DNA of 64,000 nucleotides from Spirometra erinaceieuropaei (GCA_902702965.1 CACRXP010000146.1:1060577-1124576), one strand, 5' to 3'. Shown: positions 1 through 12,608, numbered from the stretch's first letter. Numbers and translations: made by a program. The notes: a model not told the origin generated them from the sequence alone.

Positions 1-46
<46 letters not shown>

Positions 47-94
47 GTCATCATCATCATCATCGTCGTCGTCGTCGTCGTTGTAGTCATCATT
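1..94. repeat. (CAT)n/(CGT)n microsatellite
   Basis: Trinucleotide repeat running from the first base of the window, CAT units passing into CGT units. It is cut by the window edge, so its true length is unknown. Confidence 0.95.
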
Positions 95-289
95 AGCAAC
101 AGGTAAATATGGTAAGCTATTGAGTCATGTTCAAAATGATGTGGAGGCAGTCGCTTTGGAAGAAGTCCACGACTTTCCTCCAAATGAAAGACTATGGCCG
201 AGGTCAGTTTGAGGAGACCCAGGACGTCAAAGACAGCGATACTGCAATGGTTCCTCCTTGTCTTGAATTTGCATCGCAACCGACAGCGG

Positions 290-455
290 ACAACGAGTCC
301 GTGACTCAGTGACTAGGGGTGTTGGACTTGCAATCAAGAGGTCGCGGGATCGAGCCTCGGGTGCTTCACACCTCGGGGTTTGTTATGACTAGATGACGAT
401 GGTTAAGAAGCCAGAAATGGTTATTCCACTCTCCCTTGTCTTTATCGGTAATGCT
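290..455 (+). mobile_element. tRNA-derived SINE copy
   Basis: The head resembles a tRNA: an A-box-like stretch (GACTCAGTGACTAGG, about 303-317) and a B-box-like stretch (GGGATCGAGCC, about 345-356). The body ends in a conserved tail reading CTCTCCCTTGTCTTTATCG. The same head, body and tail recur at 29308-29470 and, reversed, at 37018-37181. That makes it a dispersed Pol III-type retroelement rather than a functional tRNA gene. No flanking duplication was resolved. Confidence 0.75.
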
Positions 456-474
456 GATGTCACATGTCGCTGTG

Positions 475-577
475 GGGCTGCTGCCGGGGCTTTAGAGAGA
501 GAGAAAGTCCCGAGGCACAACGGGACGAGTGGGTTCCGTAGCGCGACCGGTGAGCGCCCTTCTACCATTGTATACTC

Positions 578-580
<3 letters not shown>
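475..580 (+). repeat. Dispersed repeat associated with SINE tails
   Basis: The stretch around 505-540 (AAAGTCCCGAGGCACAACGG and following bases) recurs in reverse orientation at about 37225-37335 and 49925-50035. In those copies it lies against the SINE tail. It may be a longer tail variant of the SINE or a separate element. Confidence 0.55.

Positions 581-619
<39 letters not shown>
581..619. repeat. (TA)n microsatellite
   Basis: About 39 bases of uninterrupted TA dinucleotides lying between two SINE-related fragments. Confidence 0.95.
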
Positions 620-620
<1 letters not shown>

Positions 621-621
<1 letters not shown>

Positions 622-692
622 ACAGAATCGCATTACCGACAAAGACAGGGGGACAGGAATGGGCATCCCCGGCCTATTAGTCGTCGCCAGTC
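621..692 (-). mobile_element. SINE 3' fragment
   Basis: Reads ACCGACAAAGACAGGGGGAC and then a GTCGTCGCCAGTC stretch, the reverse complement of the SINE tail. It lacks the tRNA-like head. Confidence 0.5.
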
Positions 693-2420
693 AACCTTAA
701 CTGACCTCCCAGATTTCACGGACACATTCTACGTAAACCCGCCCTCTAATCATTGAGCCAAGGGCCCATTGTCTTTTGTGATAGGGGTCAGAACAGGGAT
801 ATCTGGGACCGCTTGCTTCTTAAAATCTCTTAAGAACTGGTCGTCAAGTCTCGAGAAAATGTACACATAGATGGATTTTGAATCACATCCACCGATAACG
901 GTCTTTAGCTGCCTTACTTATTTGCTTTCTCGGCGCCTAATAGGCGGCTAGCCCATCTGTATACTCGCTGACTGAGCCAGCGATTGAAGGCAATGCTTCC
1001 CGCGGCAGGCGTTAAATCCAGTCATCTGATTTGTTCCGGATCCCCGTGAGATTGGAGGCGAATTCCTCATAGCAAACGAAATGAGTGTGACGAATAGATG
1101 CGAAAATATAAATGTCAGGAATTTCAGCTGATCCTCGGGTGGCGATCATTCATCTGAGCTCCATTTTGCGTTCAAGACAAATGTCGCCTCCCACTGTACA
1201 AGTGTACGCATAACCTGTCGGTCTTCCGTCTCATGCGTTGTAAATGGTTAGATGACTCGTAGTCTGACATCCACGCTCTATACGTCCCATTCAGCTGTCT
1301 GTCTGCAGGTGCAGTCGAATGTTTAAGCTGAAGATGGAGGGGTGAACTGTTGCGTTTGGGAAGGGAAACGCACATACGTGACTGACCAGGATAATGAAAT
1401 TATTTTTACAACAACCGACGTTCTTCCGTCTCGTCTACGTGTTCTTTAAATGCCAAAAAGCCAAGAATGTTGGTCGCCACTTTTTATTGAAAAATAGGAG
1501 TCAACTCTCGTAGACTGCACGCCCTTATGGCCCATCACATCCTCTGAGATAAAAGGCGAGAAAGGGTGAACTTGCACTGACCTCCGATTTGTTGTCCCCC
1601 ATTACCGAAGTGGCCACTGTTGGCATCAGCGGTTGTCTAACATATCGCCCAACTGCCAGGCCTCAGTTGCCTCGTAGGAGGCTTTGCTTTCGGCTGACAT
1701 AGCTAGTTTTGCATTTTTGGAACTAAGTTGGTAGTTGTGGGGGAAGCCACAACCAAGTGCATTTCGCCGTGCCAGCGTCTGCTAGTATTCACGTATCCGT
1801 GTCGGTGGGCAACTGTGGCTGTTAATACACTAAAGCAACTGCTATGAGCAAATCGCCGACTGCGTTTCGAGCTGTCTTTCGAGGCCCACATGCATGTGTC
1901 TTGATCTGCATTAAATAGCTACGGAGAGAGAGAAACATGAAGGCTTGTGGCCTTTGTTTACTCCTAACTCTTACTTTTTCGGTTGTCCGTGGCATAAGTA
2001 TTGTGTAACAAGACGTGATCACAGTCGCTCGTACCATTTTCACCTCCCATCCACTGCGTTGCCGTGTCCTGGCGCAAGTAAGCTTAAGGAACAGAGGACG
2101 GTTGCAACCTCCAGGGAGGCCTTCTCGGTAGGTGTGCCTTTCCAGAAGACGTGAATACGAAGGTTTCCGTCTGCGGCCTTGATATCTGAACGTCGGCGGT
2201 TTCCATCATGTTCAGCTCACCGAACCAAGGCTGGAATAGGCTGAGCGCATCGAGGATGTGTAGCACGCGTTTTGCGTTCAGACAAAACAACCTAGTCTAT
2301 GTTCAAGTGATGAGGTAGCCAATCAAATTTCCGTGAATTACCACTCTTGACAGCATCCCAGTACCGTGAAGCCCCTAGCAGGTGGTATAATTGACAACAG
2401 GAAAATCACTTACCAGGCCG
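693..2420. other. No gene recognised
   Basis: Mixed-composition sequence with only short open frames on both strands (none above about 75 codons). No recognisable domain and no strong repeat was seen. Confidence 0.5.
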
Positions 2421-2429
2421 AAAGCAATT

Positions 2430-3060
2430 TAGCTGTGCTAAAGAGAACGGTGTCGACAGAGGCGTGGGTAAACTGAGACAGCAGCACTGCGGACTTATTC
2501 TGTTTTAATTCGGCTATTCATACTCCTGAAACCAAATGCACAGACATGTGTAGACAGGCGGCGCAGATGGTTTAGAGATGGGCTCTATGAGACGGGTCGC
2601 AAGCACTTCATTGAACCGACGTTTACCAGCGCCTTGCCAACACGCACGGGCCGTCATCGCAGGTCGGGTGCTTATTCAAACAGTCCGTCAGTTTCCCAAA
2701 TCAAACAGGCCTCGAATAGCCCGTAAAGGTCGCGAACAAGCAATCAGCCGTTAGGTCGGACTCGGACGAATTATGACGGCAGAGGGAGGAGAAGGTTACG
2801 ACAGAGATGTGAGCAGATTGATACATCGCCGTTTCGGACTTATTCTGCTTCTATACAAATAACCATAACCCCAAGCACCATCTTGGGAGAGAGACACGAA
2901 CACACTCACCCACTCAGCGTATCTGTTCCACAGACGGGGTCTGTCAGCTGGGTCTTAAGCCCTTCTTTGAGCTGAAGTTCATTGGTGTTTCGCCCCCTCG
3001 TATTCGCTGTCGCTATAAACGCAGGATTTATGTGCTTCTGCCCGTATTCCTAGTTCATCA
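2430..3060. repeat. Dispersed repeat (family G), two related segments
   Basis: The stretches at about 2550-2650 and 2770-3030 share wording with each other and with 29860-30075. Shared pieces include an ATGACGGCAGAGG-like start, a CAGATTGATAC piece, and a CCACAGACGGGGTCT ... GGGTCTTAAGC block. This is probably the non-coding part of a retroelement. No coding domain was recognised. Confidence 0.45.
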
Positions 3061-4718
3061 GCCCTAGAAGCTGAAGAAGACTCTGCAGACAGAGGGGGGG
3101 TCTGGTTTATAAACTGTGCGGTTTGATTGATGTTGCTAGTGGAATTTCTCGCAATTATGCAAGTCCATGTCATGTCCATGTCCATGAATGAATTCGATTA
3201 TGAAATCCGTCAGACTTCCTGGTTTCTGGCCAAATCCTACTTCTTCCCCACTAATCCAGCAGTCCATCATTGTGTATACGCGTCAGTTGACAATGCGCTA
3301 ATGAACGTGACCTCATAATTTAGATTTCATGAAGATGAGAGTTTGTAAAAATAAAAATCCATTAGGAAAAATTGTACACGCATATGTTTATAGCTGCCTA
3401 GTCGACGCACCCATCGCCGGAATCAAACATGGCCTCAAATCCGAACCAAAGCTTGGGGGATACAAAGTTAATGTTCACCGTGTTTAACATGGAGCTACTT
3501 AGGACGCACTTTCCCGATGTTGGGACAAAAACGCGTAGCTCGGACAGATTCTCAAATTAAATGGTCTGTCCAGTTGAGATCCGGTAAGCCGGATGGCCTA
3601 CTTTACGGTCAAAAGTTCAAGTTTCCCATCCGGAACCCATTCTCGGAAATACAGTCGAAATTATAAGGCCATTCGAGGCCCCCCGAGCGAAACATCACTA
3701 GTTTAGATAAACGTTCGACCTTATTCATGGTTTTGACATCAGCATCATATCCGCCAATCCAGGTGCTACTAGCCAAAGCTACGGTGAAAGACTTTTCGAT
3801 TGTAGAAAGGGCCACTGGCAAGCCTTTATTCCACTTAGTCGATGTCATTTTCATTTCGCGTCAGTCCGAGACCTTGGAGATAAGCAGTAAGTGGAAGACT
3901 TTCATTCCTGGCAAAGGACCGAGTTCTAGTCTTCTCTTAGGCAATGATAGCTATTCCTGATTTCCTTGACTGCCTACCAAACTGTCCATACAGGGCTCTC
4001 CTTCCATGGTGGTTTGATGTTAACTGCAAGCTAGCTCCTTTTGTCTTCTTCCTGCGTTGTAACTACCATCTGAGAGGTTTGCAGTGGTGCCTCGCCGATA
4101 AAAACTAACCAGTCCATGTGGAGGAAGGGTCGAAATTTTCCCACTCTTGACTTCCATGTCTGAGAGGAAGTTTGACGTACTCGGATTTTCATTTCTTTAG
4201 CACCAGCTGTTATCCGAAGAACAGAAAATATTCGTTAGTTGTCACTCATCCCATACCGATCAGAATGTATGCTAGAGTTTTTAGTTGTGCTGTGACGGGC
4301 AGCCTCCTCACTCGCTTTCTGATTGGCTCTCAGTATGTCTGCCCTGATCGCACTACCATCTGAAAACAGAGCTTTTACGGTCTATGGTTGGCGAGATCCG
4401 GCAGTTGCAAACTACTTCACGCTTCCGATTAGGGACGAAATCCCCAGCCTTAGACCTGTCGCTCTGCCTATACGTCTTGTTTTCTACGAAGCAAAGTTGT
4501 CATCATTGTAATCCCCCAAACATCTACACTGACGACTGCGCATTTGTGCGTCTAACGTCTCTTACAAAATTGTTGAGCCGATTCGGCAGCCAGTAACTTT
4601 GCGTATCGCTCACTTGTGAGGCATCTTGTCAAGGTTGAGGTGGCAGCAAGCTCTTCTGTCCCTATCCACTCACGAGACGTCCTATTAGGTCTTATTAGCA
4701 TCCTAGAATCCTGCCTGG
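3061..4718. other. No gene recognised
   Basis: Short open frames on both strands, none with a recognisable domain. No clear repeat structure was seen. Confidence 0.45.
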
Positions 4719-4814
4719 TCGGATCTTATTTCGTAGCCGTAGCTGTAATAGACAAGCCCCAGTCTAACCCCTGATCCCAACCCCTAACAGGTACAGCTGC
4801 GAAATGGGATTTTG
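4719..4814. mobile_element. MITE family B, short copy
   Basis: The left end reads TCGGATCTTATTTCGTAGCC and the right end CAGCTGCGAAATGGGATTTT, a degenerate inverted copy. The interior contains CTAACCCCTGATCCCAACCC telomere-like wording. The same ends bound elements at 18572-18703 and 47016-47251. Confidence 0.6.
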
Positions 4815-4917
4815 CCTCATACCTTCCAGCTTATGTTGGACGCCGGATCGGAATCCTATCAACTGTCCTCTTCCCTCCTCTGTTGAATCGAACATCATTT
4901 TGAGGAAGGACCTGCGG

Positions 4918-5440
4918 CATATGTGCTATCTCATGAAATGTTAACCGAAATTCTGAAATATGTTTCCTATTGGAAGTGATTAGTTAAGCGGGATTGTAAT
5001 ATTGATCATCGTGCATCATAATCCTATGATATTTCTGCCACGCCGGAATGCCGGTCTTCGAAGCTACGTTCTGTGAAAAAATAACCACCAAGCTAGTGTG
5101 ATTTTTCGCCATCTATTTTCGACGCCGCTATAAATTTGCATATATTATATGGAAAACATGCACACAAATACTCTCTCTTGCACTCATTTGGTGGCAAATT
5201 ACGTCTTCTCCAAATTTTCTGTTTGAAGAGAGAGTATCTTTCGGTTTTAGAGAAACATTTTTTCCTCTCGAATACTCTTCTCCTTCATCTGCCGTTAAGT
5301 TGCATTTCCAGTTTTCCAGCTACATGCTGGATGCATTCAACCGAAGGAATATCACATATTTCACTACACTGTTAGGAAGATGTCATATGGGATGCATAAA
5401 CTAGTGCAATGGAAGTGGACGAGGTTGTGTACTTTATAGC
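4918..5440. mobile_element. Foldback element family D, left half
   Basis: Contains the D-family terminal wording CTCATGAAATGTTAACCGAA followed by CATCATAATCCTATGATATT. In complete copies elsewhere this forms one arm of a roughly 950 bp palindrome. The matching right half resumes at about 6452, so a LINE fragment has landed inside it. Confidence 0.65.
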
Positions 5441-5479
5441 TACTTAATTATTTGTACATGGTACGGCTGCGATCATGCC

Positions 5480-6470
5480 TGATCTAGCCGGTCTCAATGA
5501 TGTTCTAAACCGAAACTCTCCACGCTTGACGATCCGCGGCAGCAGATCTGGACAGCTCAACCCATTCCCTTCTCCGACGACGGAGACCGAATACCGAAGG
5601 TTCAAGAATCACCACTCTGTCTTGACAAACTGTGTCGAGTCGCGTTTTGAGTTGACCCCCTCTTTGACGCCTCCAATGGAGTAACGGGGCCAGATCGAAT
5701 GCAGTAACACTGACCTCCGGAGGTGTACGACGAAGAACCTGTCCAAACCACCTCAGCCGCCTTTCTTGTATGGCCTGGTTTATCCTTGCGATGTTGTCGC
5801 GGCGAGCGCGGACTGTCTCATTTGAGACGAAGTCGGTGTACTTCACTCGAAGGATTGTCCTCAAGCAGTGGTGGTTAAATACCCCCAGTTTTCGCTCGTC
5901 CTCCACGCGCAAGCCCAGCATCCACGACCATAAAGAAGGACAGACCAGACAAACGCATAGTACACGCGGATTTTAGTGGCATTTTCTAAGGCAGCATCAA
6001 TTTTAGCGACAATGTCATCCTACTCTGTCCATTCGGCAGCAGTCTCGTCCCGAGGTACTTAAAACTGTCTGCGTCTGCAAGTTAACAGCCATCAATCCCG
6101 AGAGGCGACTTTTCACGACCAGGAATGCAGCTTAAAAACACTTTGGCCTACCCGGAGTTTATGGATAAACCAACCGATTTGGCGCCCTCGTTCACCCGTG
6201 ACACCATAGACTACAAATTACCAAAACTTGAAGCAAGTAAGGCAATATCATCGGCATAGTCGAGACCAATCAGTCGGTGTCTGGGTGTAGACTCAACACT
6301 GTCACTTTCGTGTAGGGCCCTCCCGAGAATCCAGTCGATAGCGTAGTTGAACAGAATGGGCGACATGATACAACCCTCTCGGACGCCCGACCGAAAACCA
6401 AACGGTTGGGAAAGAATGTTGCGGACCAGGACTCGCTCAACGGATGTGGACCAGGTTGTATGTTTTATAA
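5480..6470 (-). pseudogene. Truncated LINE reverse transcriptase (RTE/BovB-like)
   Basis: On the minus strand 6477-6211 translates to a reverse transcriptase fragment with GVREGCIMSPILFNYAIDW and then GLDYADDIALLA, the YADD catalytic box. After a frame break, 5990-5505 encodes the C-terminal region with RVYYAFVWSVLLYG (on the reverse complement near 5950) and VEDERKLGVFNHHCLRTIL. The endonuclease domain and the first half of the polymerase are missing. Frame changes and stops separate the two open parts, so it is a dead 5'-truncated copy. It interrupts a foldback element: GGTTGTGTACTTTATA near 5425 and GGTTGTATGTTTTATA near 6453 look like a diverged target-site duplication. The family is known mainly from flatworm genomes. 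Confidence 0.85.
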
Positions 6471-6840
6471 GTAACACTGATAAACATACTGATGCGATGC
6501 TTCATGAAGGGACGCTTCACAGGCTTAAAAATCGCATACTCAGAACCCATTTTTTAAAACCGAAAACCACTTTCTCCTAAAGTAGGCATTTTGGAGCAGA
6601 CGCGATTGACTACCAACTGAGTGCGAGAAAGAGTGGTTTTCTGCATGCTTTCTATATTCGAGTTTATAAGGGCATTGATAATCAGTGTGGAAAATGCATA
6701 CTACTTAAGCGGTCATTTTTCACGGAGCTTAATTTTTTCAGACGGTCGAAGGGAAAGTTCTCCAGAAGTCGGCACCCTGGCGTGACTGATTATGCTGAAC
6801 GATATCTAGTTTGGAAACCCTACTAAAGCACTACTTTCCA
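6452..6840. mobile_element. Foldback element family D, right half
   Basis: Continues the D element interrupted at 5440: a TTCATGAAGGGACG core, then TTTTTAAAACCGAAAACCAC, and a terminal arm related to that seen at 21700-22100. The extreme outer end is eroded. Confidence 0.6.
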
Positions 6841-6879
6841 GTCGAGAATATACTTCGGATGTGGCTTTTTACTTTCCTC

Positions 6880-7250
6880 AGAAATTAACTCCTAACTTGG
6901 GGGGGGGGGGAATCAGCTTGAACTGAAGTCTATAGGCATAGACCAAAGCTTACTGTATAAATACGTAGGCCGATGTCCATCTGCCACAGCGGGTTAACCG
7001 CGTAATATTCATTAAATGCTGACAGGCTTTTAGCTAGTACCTGTGCTGTTAGTGTGGTATCTTGCGACCCAATATATACTACTAGCTGCCTGTAGGCAGT
7101 TAATGAATATTACGCGGTTATCCTGTTATGGCGAATGGACAGTGGCCCAAGTATTCATACATAAAGATTCAGTCTACACCTATAGACCTTAGTTCAAACT
7201 GATCTACTGCAAGTTAGCAGTCAGTTTCTAAGAGAGTTAAAAAGCAACAC
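6880..7250. mobile_element. Foldback/MITE family E copy
   Basis: TAACCGCGTAATATTCATTA at about 6995 is repeated in reverse complement at about 7100. The outer parts (GTCTATAGGCATAGACC near 6930 and CACCTATAGACCTTAGTTC near 7177) are also inverted. Similar wording recurs at 27290-27520, 20140-20190 and 57190-57245, showing a dispersed palindromic family. A run of G at 6900-6911 lies near the left end. Confidence 0.65.
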
Positions 7251-8630
7251 TTTCTAGACTGGCGTATTTGCCAGAAAGCACACGGACAATGCTGGGAGAC
7301 CCACTGATGGCTATGCCTGGGCTTTTAGCTAGTACCTGCGCTGTTGGTATGGTATCCTGCAACTCAAAACATACTCTGGAATTTCAGTCAACATTTCATG
7401 AGACGTACATCGACTGTAGGAGAACAGAGCCCGCTTCTTTGTCTGGCTACCCTCTCATACTGCTTTTATCAACGGTCGTCATTATGAATTCAGTGCTTCT
7501 TCCACTTACTGGCTCTCATAAAAATAGGACCGGGGGGGGGGGGGTTTGCGACGCCGACATAGATGTTCCAGCGAGGACCGCTGGTGAAGTAAAGAGTGCG
7601 CGGCTTTGTTTCCACCTGTCATGTTGGTTACTTACATGTGCCTCGAGAATGGGTACTTGATCAAGAGGTCTACCCGTCACAGCTACCCTACGTATTGTTA
7701 TGGTTGTATTTTTTCGTCTTCAGTGCGGGGTGTGTGTGGGGGGGGGGAGAAGGCGTGCTTTTGTTCTGCAAACGCCAGTCATTAATAACTTCTTTACCGG
7801 TGTCTTTGTTATCTGTTTACACAGAGCGTGCCCTTCTCGCTCACCTTGACGTCGCGTCCTGGTCCCCGCAGTCGTCACCCTAACAACTTTCCTATGCAGC
7901 CATGCGTGCTCCCCCAGCCCCCCCTCCCGAGCTTCTGGGGGGCGTGGGCTCATCAGTTGGGGTTAGGACAACATGCAGGTCACAAAACGTCCCGGCTGCT
8001 CAGACAAAACACACACACAGACTCAGGGTCTGAAATATTTATGCGGCTGCTTAGTTAGAGCTGGTTCAGCGGAGAAGGAGGAGAGAGGACAGGCAGACTA
8101 GTCGATCTCTGCAACCGCTCTCCAACTCCCTACGCTGCGACAATAGGAGGTTTAACAATTGGCTTTTAATTTAGCATGCAGGAGGATGGTTTATCGGGCC
8201 GGATCTCAGCAACCACTGTTGTCAGTGCTTATATGACTTTCGTGGGGGCAGAGGGAGGGGTTGGATTCAGTGGGGCAAGCCGATGAGCTGCAGTCCGAGA
8301 CCTCTTGAAAGGAGGAAGAAAGTGTGGGGCAGCATCAGGTTATGCGACAAGTACCCAGTAGGTTCATAATGGAGGTGAAGGTGGAATGGTAAACGACCGT
8401 GTTAGACGAAGCGGAACACGCAGGGAGTTGCGGGTTGAGGCTTAAGCAGACTGGCGGTCCGGGACGCTGGGATTCTATCTTTGCCCGCTTCCAGTTCTCA
8501 GTTCATCCTCGCGTACATGAGAGTTATAACTAAGTTTATAACGATGCTGCAGCTGCCCGCGGCAACGCGTTTGCTTTATTACACTCCTAAATACTCCCTC
8601 GCTCCGCCTTCAGGGCAGAAGTTACCTTAA
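7251..8630. other. No gene recognised; partial duplicate of family E and G-runs
   Basis: A TTTTAGCTAGTACCTGCGCT stretch at about 7323 duplicates one at 7030 and resembles others at 27470 and 48230. Long G runs occur at about 7532-7544 and 7737-7747. Open frames of up to 130 codons show no recognisable domain and overlap one another on both strands. Confidence 0.4.
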
Positions 8631-8639
8631 TTCCTCTGA

Positions 8640-9280
8640 ATGCTTCATTGCTCCATATTTCGCTTCTCTCTATCTTTTTCCATCATCCTCGATCTTGCTT
8701 TCGTGGCTCCATTGTTTACCCAGTCGTCGATCTTCTGGTTTTCCATCATCCCCGGTTCTGGATCTTCTTTTTTTCTTTCAGTTTTTCACCATTTTTGTTC
8801 ATCTCCATTTGTCCACCCTCGCCCCGGACGCTCCCCGCTCCCCTAATCCCTTGATCTCGATAAAGAAAAAAGTGGTTTGCACCATCTATTCTAATCAGCT
8901 CTTTGCGCGTTCCTTTTCCCGCCTCTTCTGCCTGCCTCTTTGCACCATCTATCTTATTTAGTTTTGGTCCTTCCACTTTTCGCACACCCTAATTCATCCG
9001 ATTTTTTTTCACCTTCTAGCCATCCTACCACCTCCTCCTCCTCCTCCTCCTCTTCCTCCTCCTGATCCCTTCTCCTAGTCTCCCTGTTGATTTTCGTCGT
9101 GTGTTCGCACTTGAATTGCCGATCTCTTTTTGATGACCCTCCGACAGACTCCGGGATCCTATTTAGCACCGACACTAAACCGCTCCCTAAACTAGAGCCG
9201 TCGCCCAGTATGTTCTCCTGTGATTGGTTTACACACCTGAAATACTCCGCTTGACCTCGCACCTTGATTCTCAAGATAGG
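8640..9280. repeat. Strand-asymmetric pyrimidine-rich tract with (CTC)n
   Basis: The + strand is strongly pyrimidine-rich over about 640 bases and includes a (CTC)n run at about 9028-9063. Overlapping frames here (Phe/Ser/Pro-rich on +, Glu/Lys-rich on -) are by-products of composition. No domain was recognised. Confidence 0.6.
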
Positions 9281-9920
9281 GGATACGCAGTAGGTCTTGT
9301 TTTAAAATTTGGTAGGGCCGTTTCTTGCAATGTTCAACTTCAGGATGTCTAAAAAATTCCTCACCGAATGCCTTCCCTCCATATTAGTTTTTAAACCCCC
9401 ACCTTTGCCAAATGGTCTCGCCATGATAATCGCTGTGCCATCAAAGTACCGCCTCTGTCCTTCTGTGTAGTTAAGGAGCAGTTTAGTGTTTAGCTGCCGG
9501 TTTCGCCGGTTGCTGCGTTCGCTGGTAGCATCGGCAGCTATCTCTGGTTCTTTGTTCACAGTTGCCAAATCTGGCTCTCAAGTGGCAGTTTTCATCGATG
9601 ACCGGCAGAGGCTTTAAAGGGCTCTGGGCTGCCAACACGTACTGCCTGTAGACGTGCATAAGAAGTCAGCCGATTGCGGCTTCGTTTTTGGAGGGCAGGC
9701 AACCTCGATCCCCACCAGGACACCGAATAACACCACCAGGGATTGCATTCACTGGAGCGGCCACAGTATTGCGTCGACTCAAATAAAGGGGATTTCGTCA
9801 TGAAATGGAGATTGCCGCTCCCCTCAAGTATGAAGGAAATGATTCCGAACAGAAGAAGTGAACAAAACCGGGCTTTTTACTCTATGGTTTCATGGAGTCC
9901 AGTCAAGGTTTAGAATAGGA
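9281..9920. other. No gene recognised
   Basis: Short minus-strand open frames at 9302-9568 and 9592-9801 without recognisable domains. Confidence 0.4.
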
Positions 9921-10563
9921 GTTAGGATGCGGTTATGTAGTCCCACCTGATGGACACAATACTGATGGGATTGGGGTTAAGGTTTATGGTTAGGGTTAGG
10001 GGTTAGGGTCAGATGTGGTTATTGCAGCCGCACCTGAAGTAAGCAAACCCCAAGCACCTGTTATACGGGACCGGTGGTAATAAGGGGTTTTTACATATGG
10101 GGCCGGGTAACACATAGGCGTCGAGGACAAGTGGTTGTTTGCAAAAGAAAAGCTGTTGGGAGTGCGCGGTTGTACTTTGGGCGGTTGAGAAATAGTTGCC
10201 CTAACCCTAATCCCTAACCCACTAACCCAAACCCCTAACGCTAAGGCCTGACTATACCCCACTACTTTAACCCTGGTCGGATGCGGTTAAGTAGCCGCAC
10301 CTGAGGTAAACAAACCCCAGCCGCCTGTAATACGGGACCGGTGGTAATAGAGGTTGTTACAGATGGGGCTGCGGAACGCACTGGCGTCGGGGTCAAGTAG
10401 TTGTATGCAAAAGACAAGCTATTGCTTTTCTTAACCCCTAACCCTCATCACTGACCTTTACCCCTACCCCTAACCCCTAACTCTGATCCTCAACCCTAAC
10501 CCCCGATCCTAACCCCTGACAGTATTGTGTCCATCAGGTGCGTCTTCATAACCATATCTTACC
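9921..10563. mobile_element. MITE family A, composite array with telomere-like cargo
   Basis: Three left-type ends begin at 9921, 10009 and 10275 (GGTTATGCAGCCGCACCTGA-like). The right end at 10520-10563 (CCATCAGGTGCGTCTTCATA ...) is their inverted counterpart. The interior has the conserved module ending CGGGACCGGTGGTAATA, then degenerate CCCTAA/TTAGGG units. It looks like two or more copies fused or nested. Confidence 0.75.
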
Positions 10564-12600
10564 GGTGGTAGCTCAAACTCACACCCTTTTCACCATTGGT
10601 CATTAAATCGAGCACCACATCAGACAGCAGACAGAGGGGAGGTCCAGGTTCGGTCTCCTTTCTGCTCATATTTTAACTGTTGCAAAGCGGGCTTACGATT
10701 TCGTTACCTTCTGACTACCCCCCCCCCTCGCTAGTAGTTGGATAATATTTCAACTGTGATTCTTGCTGTTAGAGCCATAAACTGACAGCTAAAAATGGTC
10801 TCAATGGAAGCCTTTCGAGCAATGTTTTCTGACCAGATGAAGCGTAAACTTGAAAAGGTCCTTAAGCAATCCTTCAGGCCTTTGTAGCTATGCCATCATA
10901 GAGCCGTCTTGTACAAATTAGACCCTTTGAGCAAGCCAAAAAGTACGTGTTCGATTGCCTCTGTTAACTTTTGGGCCAGTGTTCTATCCTATGTCCCGGA
11001 CTTTGCAACCTTGAACTATCGTTGCCCCCCACACTGCTCCAGCAGAAGACCCCGAAAAGTGCACAACCCCGCCACGGCAACTGAAGTGCCTGTTCCCTGT
11101 TCTAGTTGCCAGGCCGAGAACAGGTCGTCGAAAGTCACGTTCTCCACTTCCAAAACTGCGCCTGAATGGCCACGTCGTTTGTCTTCAGTGCTCGCAGTGT
11201 TTGGCCCAGTGTCTAAAATGGGTACTGCCGGTGCGTTGTACCTAGCGTCAGGGACAAATGTTTTGTTATCGGATAAGTGTCCGGGTGAAAGCTGAATCGT
11301 GTCGCCTGGGGGGCCGGGATTTACGAGAGACACGGTGGCCGAACGCCACCACATTCGATGTCTTCATGACTTCACTTTTCCCCTGTCTTTCCGCTGAAAC
11401 CGGGGAGCGGGGGGGTGGGGATGGAAAGAAGGGGAGGTGAGGTCGACCCGGCGTCACCTTTTCTGACTATGATATATCCCACCTTTTAAACTCGCACGGA
11501 ACCTTAATAGCTGTGAAATGGAAAGGTCACAACCGGCGTAATAGCTAGATCATCTGAACTGAGGGCCCATTTGTACTTCTTCTTCGGCATGGCCTTTTAG
11601 CAGCCAGTAACTGAGAAAGAAGGCAGCTGGGTGTGAAATTAAGATTTTTAGCTTATTTAATTTCCAAAGGAGGGTGCGCTCAGTGACCAACAGAGTCCCT
11701 TTCAAAGCTCGAATTTTCCCCTACCGCGACAGAAGAAAGGTGGATGTTAATGGCAAGTTAGCCGGAAACAACCACTGCACCCTCTCTCATGCGTTACCGG
11801 TTGTGTTTCCAAAATACGCACTGATCGCCTGCGAGGAACTCGGATCTGAATATCAAGCGGAGCGGATCGCCAGTCAGTTATGTCGCGATCGCGGTGCTTA
11901 ACGTGCTGCGGTAAACGATTGTGCCGCCACTGCCACTGACCATTGGTAAGCGCAGTCAGAGCGCACCGATAAGGGTTTTGGGGAGAGGAATGCGCTCTAT
12001 TTTTAAAGTACCATTCAAATTTTTCGGCAAAAGGGACGCCATCCACTGTGGACAAGAAGAGGAATTAACGAATTATTCAAGAATCAAAAGGTTTTCACAG
12101 AAGGCGAACATATACTACGGGGACGGTTAGAGTCTCAGTTTCTGTATTCCTGTCACTGGACACACAATAGATCGTACCAGAAATGACAATACAGAACACC
12201 AGTAGTCTGGAAAGCCAAATAAGGCCGCGGCCTACCGGACACTCGTCAGTGAGGACTCCGGTTAGTGAGTGGACGCTCCATCCACATCTCACCGGAACAC
12301 CAGCATACGGTTGAGGAACGGTATCAGAGGGCAGATGAACCATTATGCGATAGGAGAAACATCCACTATGTCGCGATACCGCCATTTCATGTGATTTTTC
12401 TCATAGGCAATCGGTCTCCCACATAGTTGCCCATCACCACCTTAATCTATTGTCTTTATACATCCCGCGACTACATATCCCTCGGACTCGACGGTCTGAT
12501 CGTTTCGCAGTTAACTTTCGTACATCCCACTAACCGCCATCTGCGGACACGCCGGACAGCCGACGGCAAGATTTATTTATGCAGGCGCACCGGTAGGAAA
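10564..12600. other. No gene recognised
   Basis: Open frames at 10909-11295 (+) and 11016-11354 (-) overlap each other and show no recognisable domain. The minus frame contains SAWQLEQGTGTSVAVAGL. A C-run occurs at about 10720-10729. Nothing else could be supported. Confidence 0.4.
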
Positions 12601-12608
12601 CAATACTA

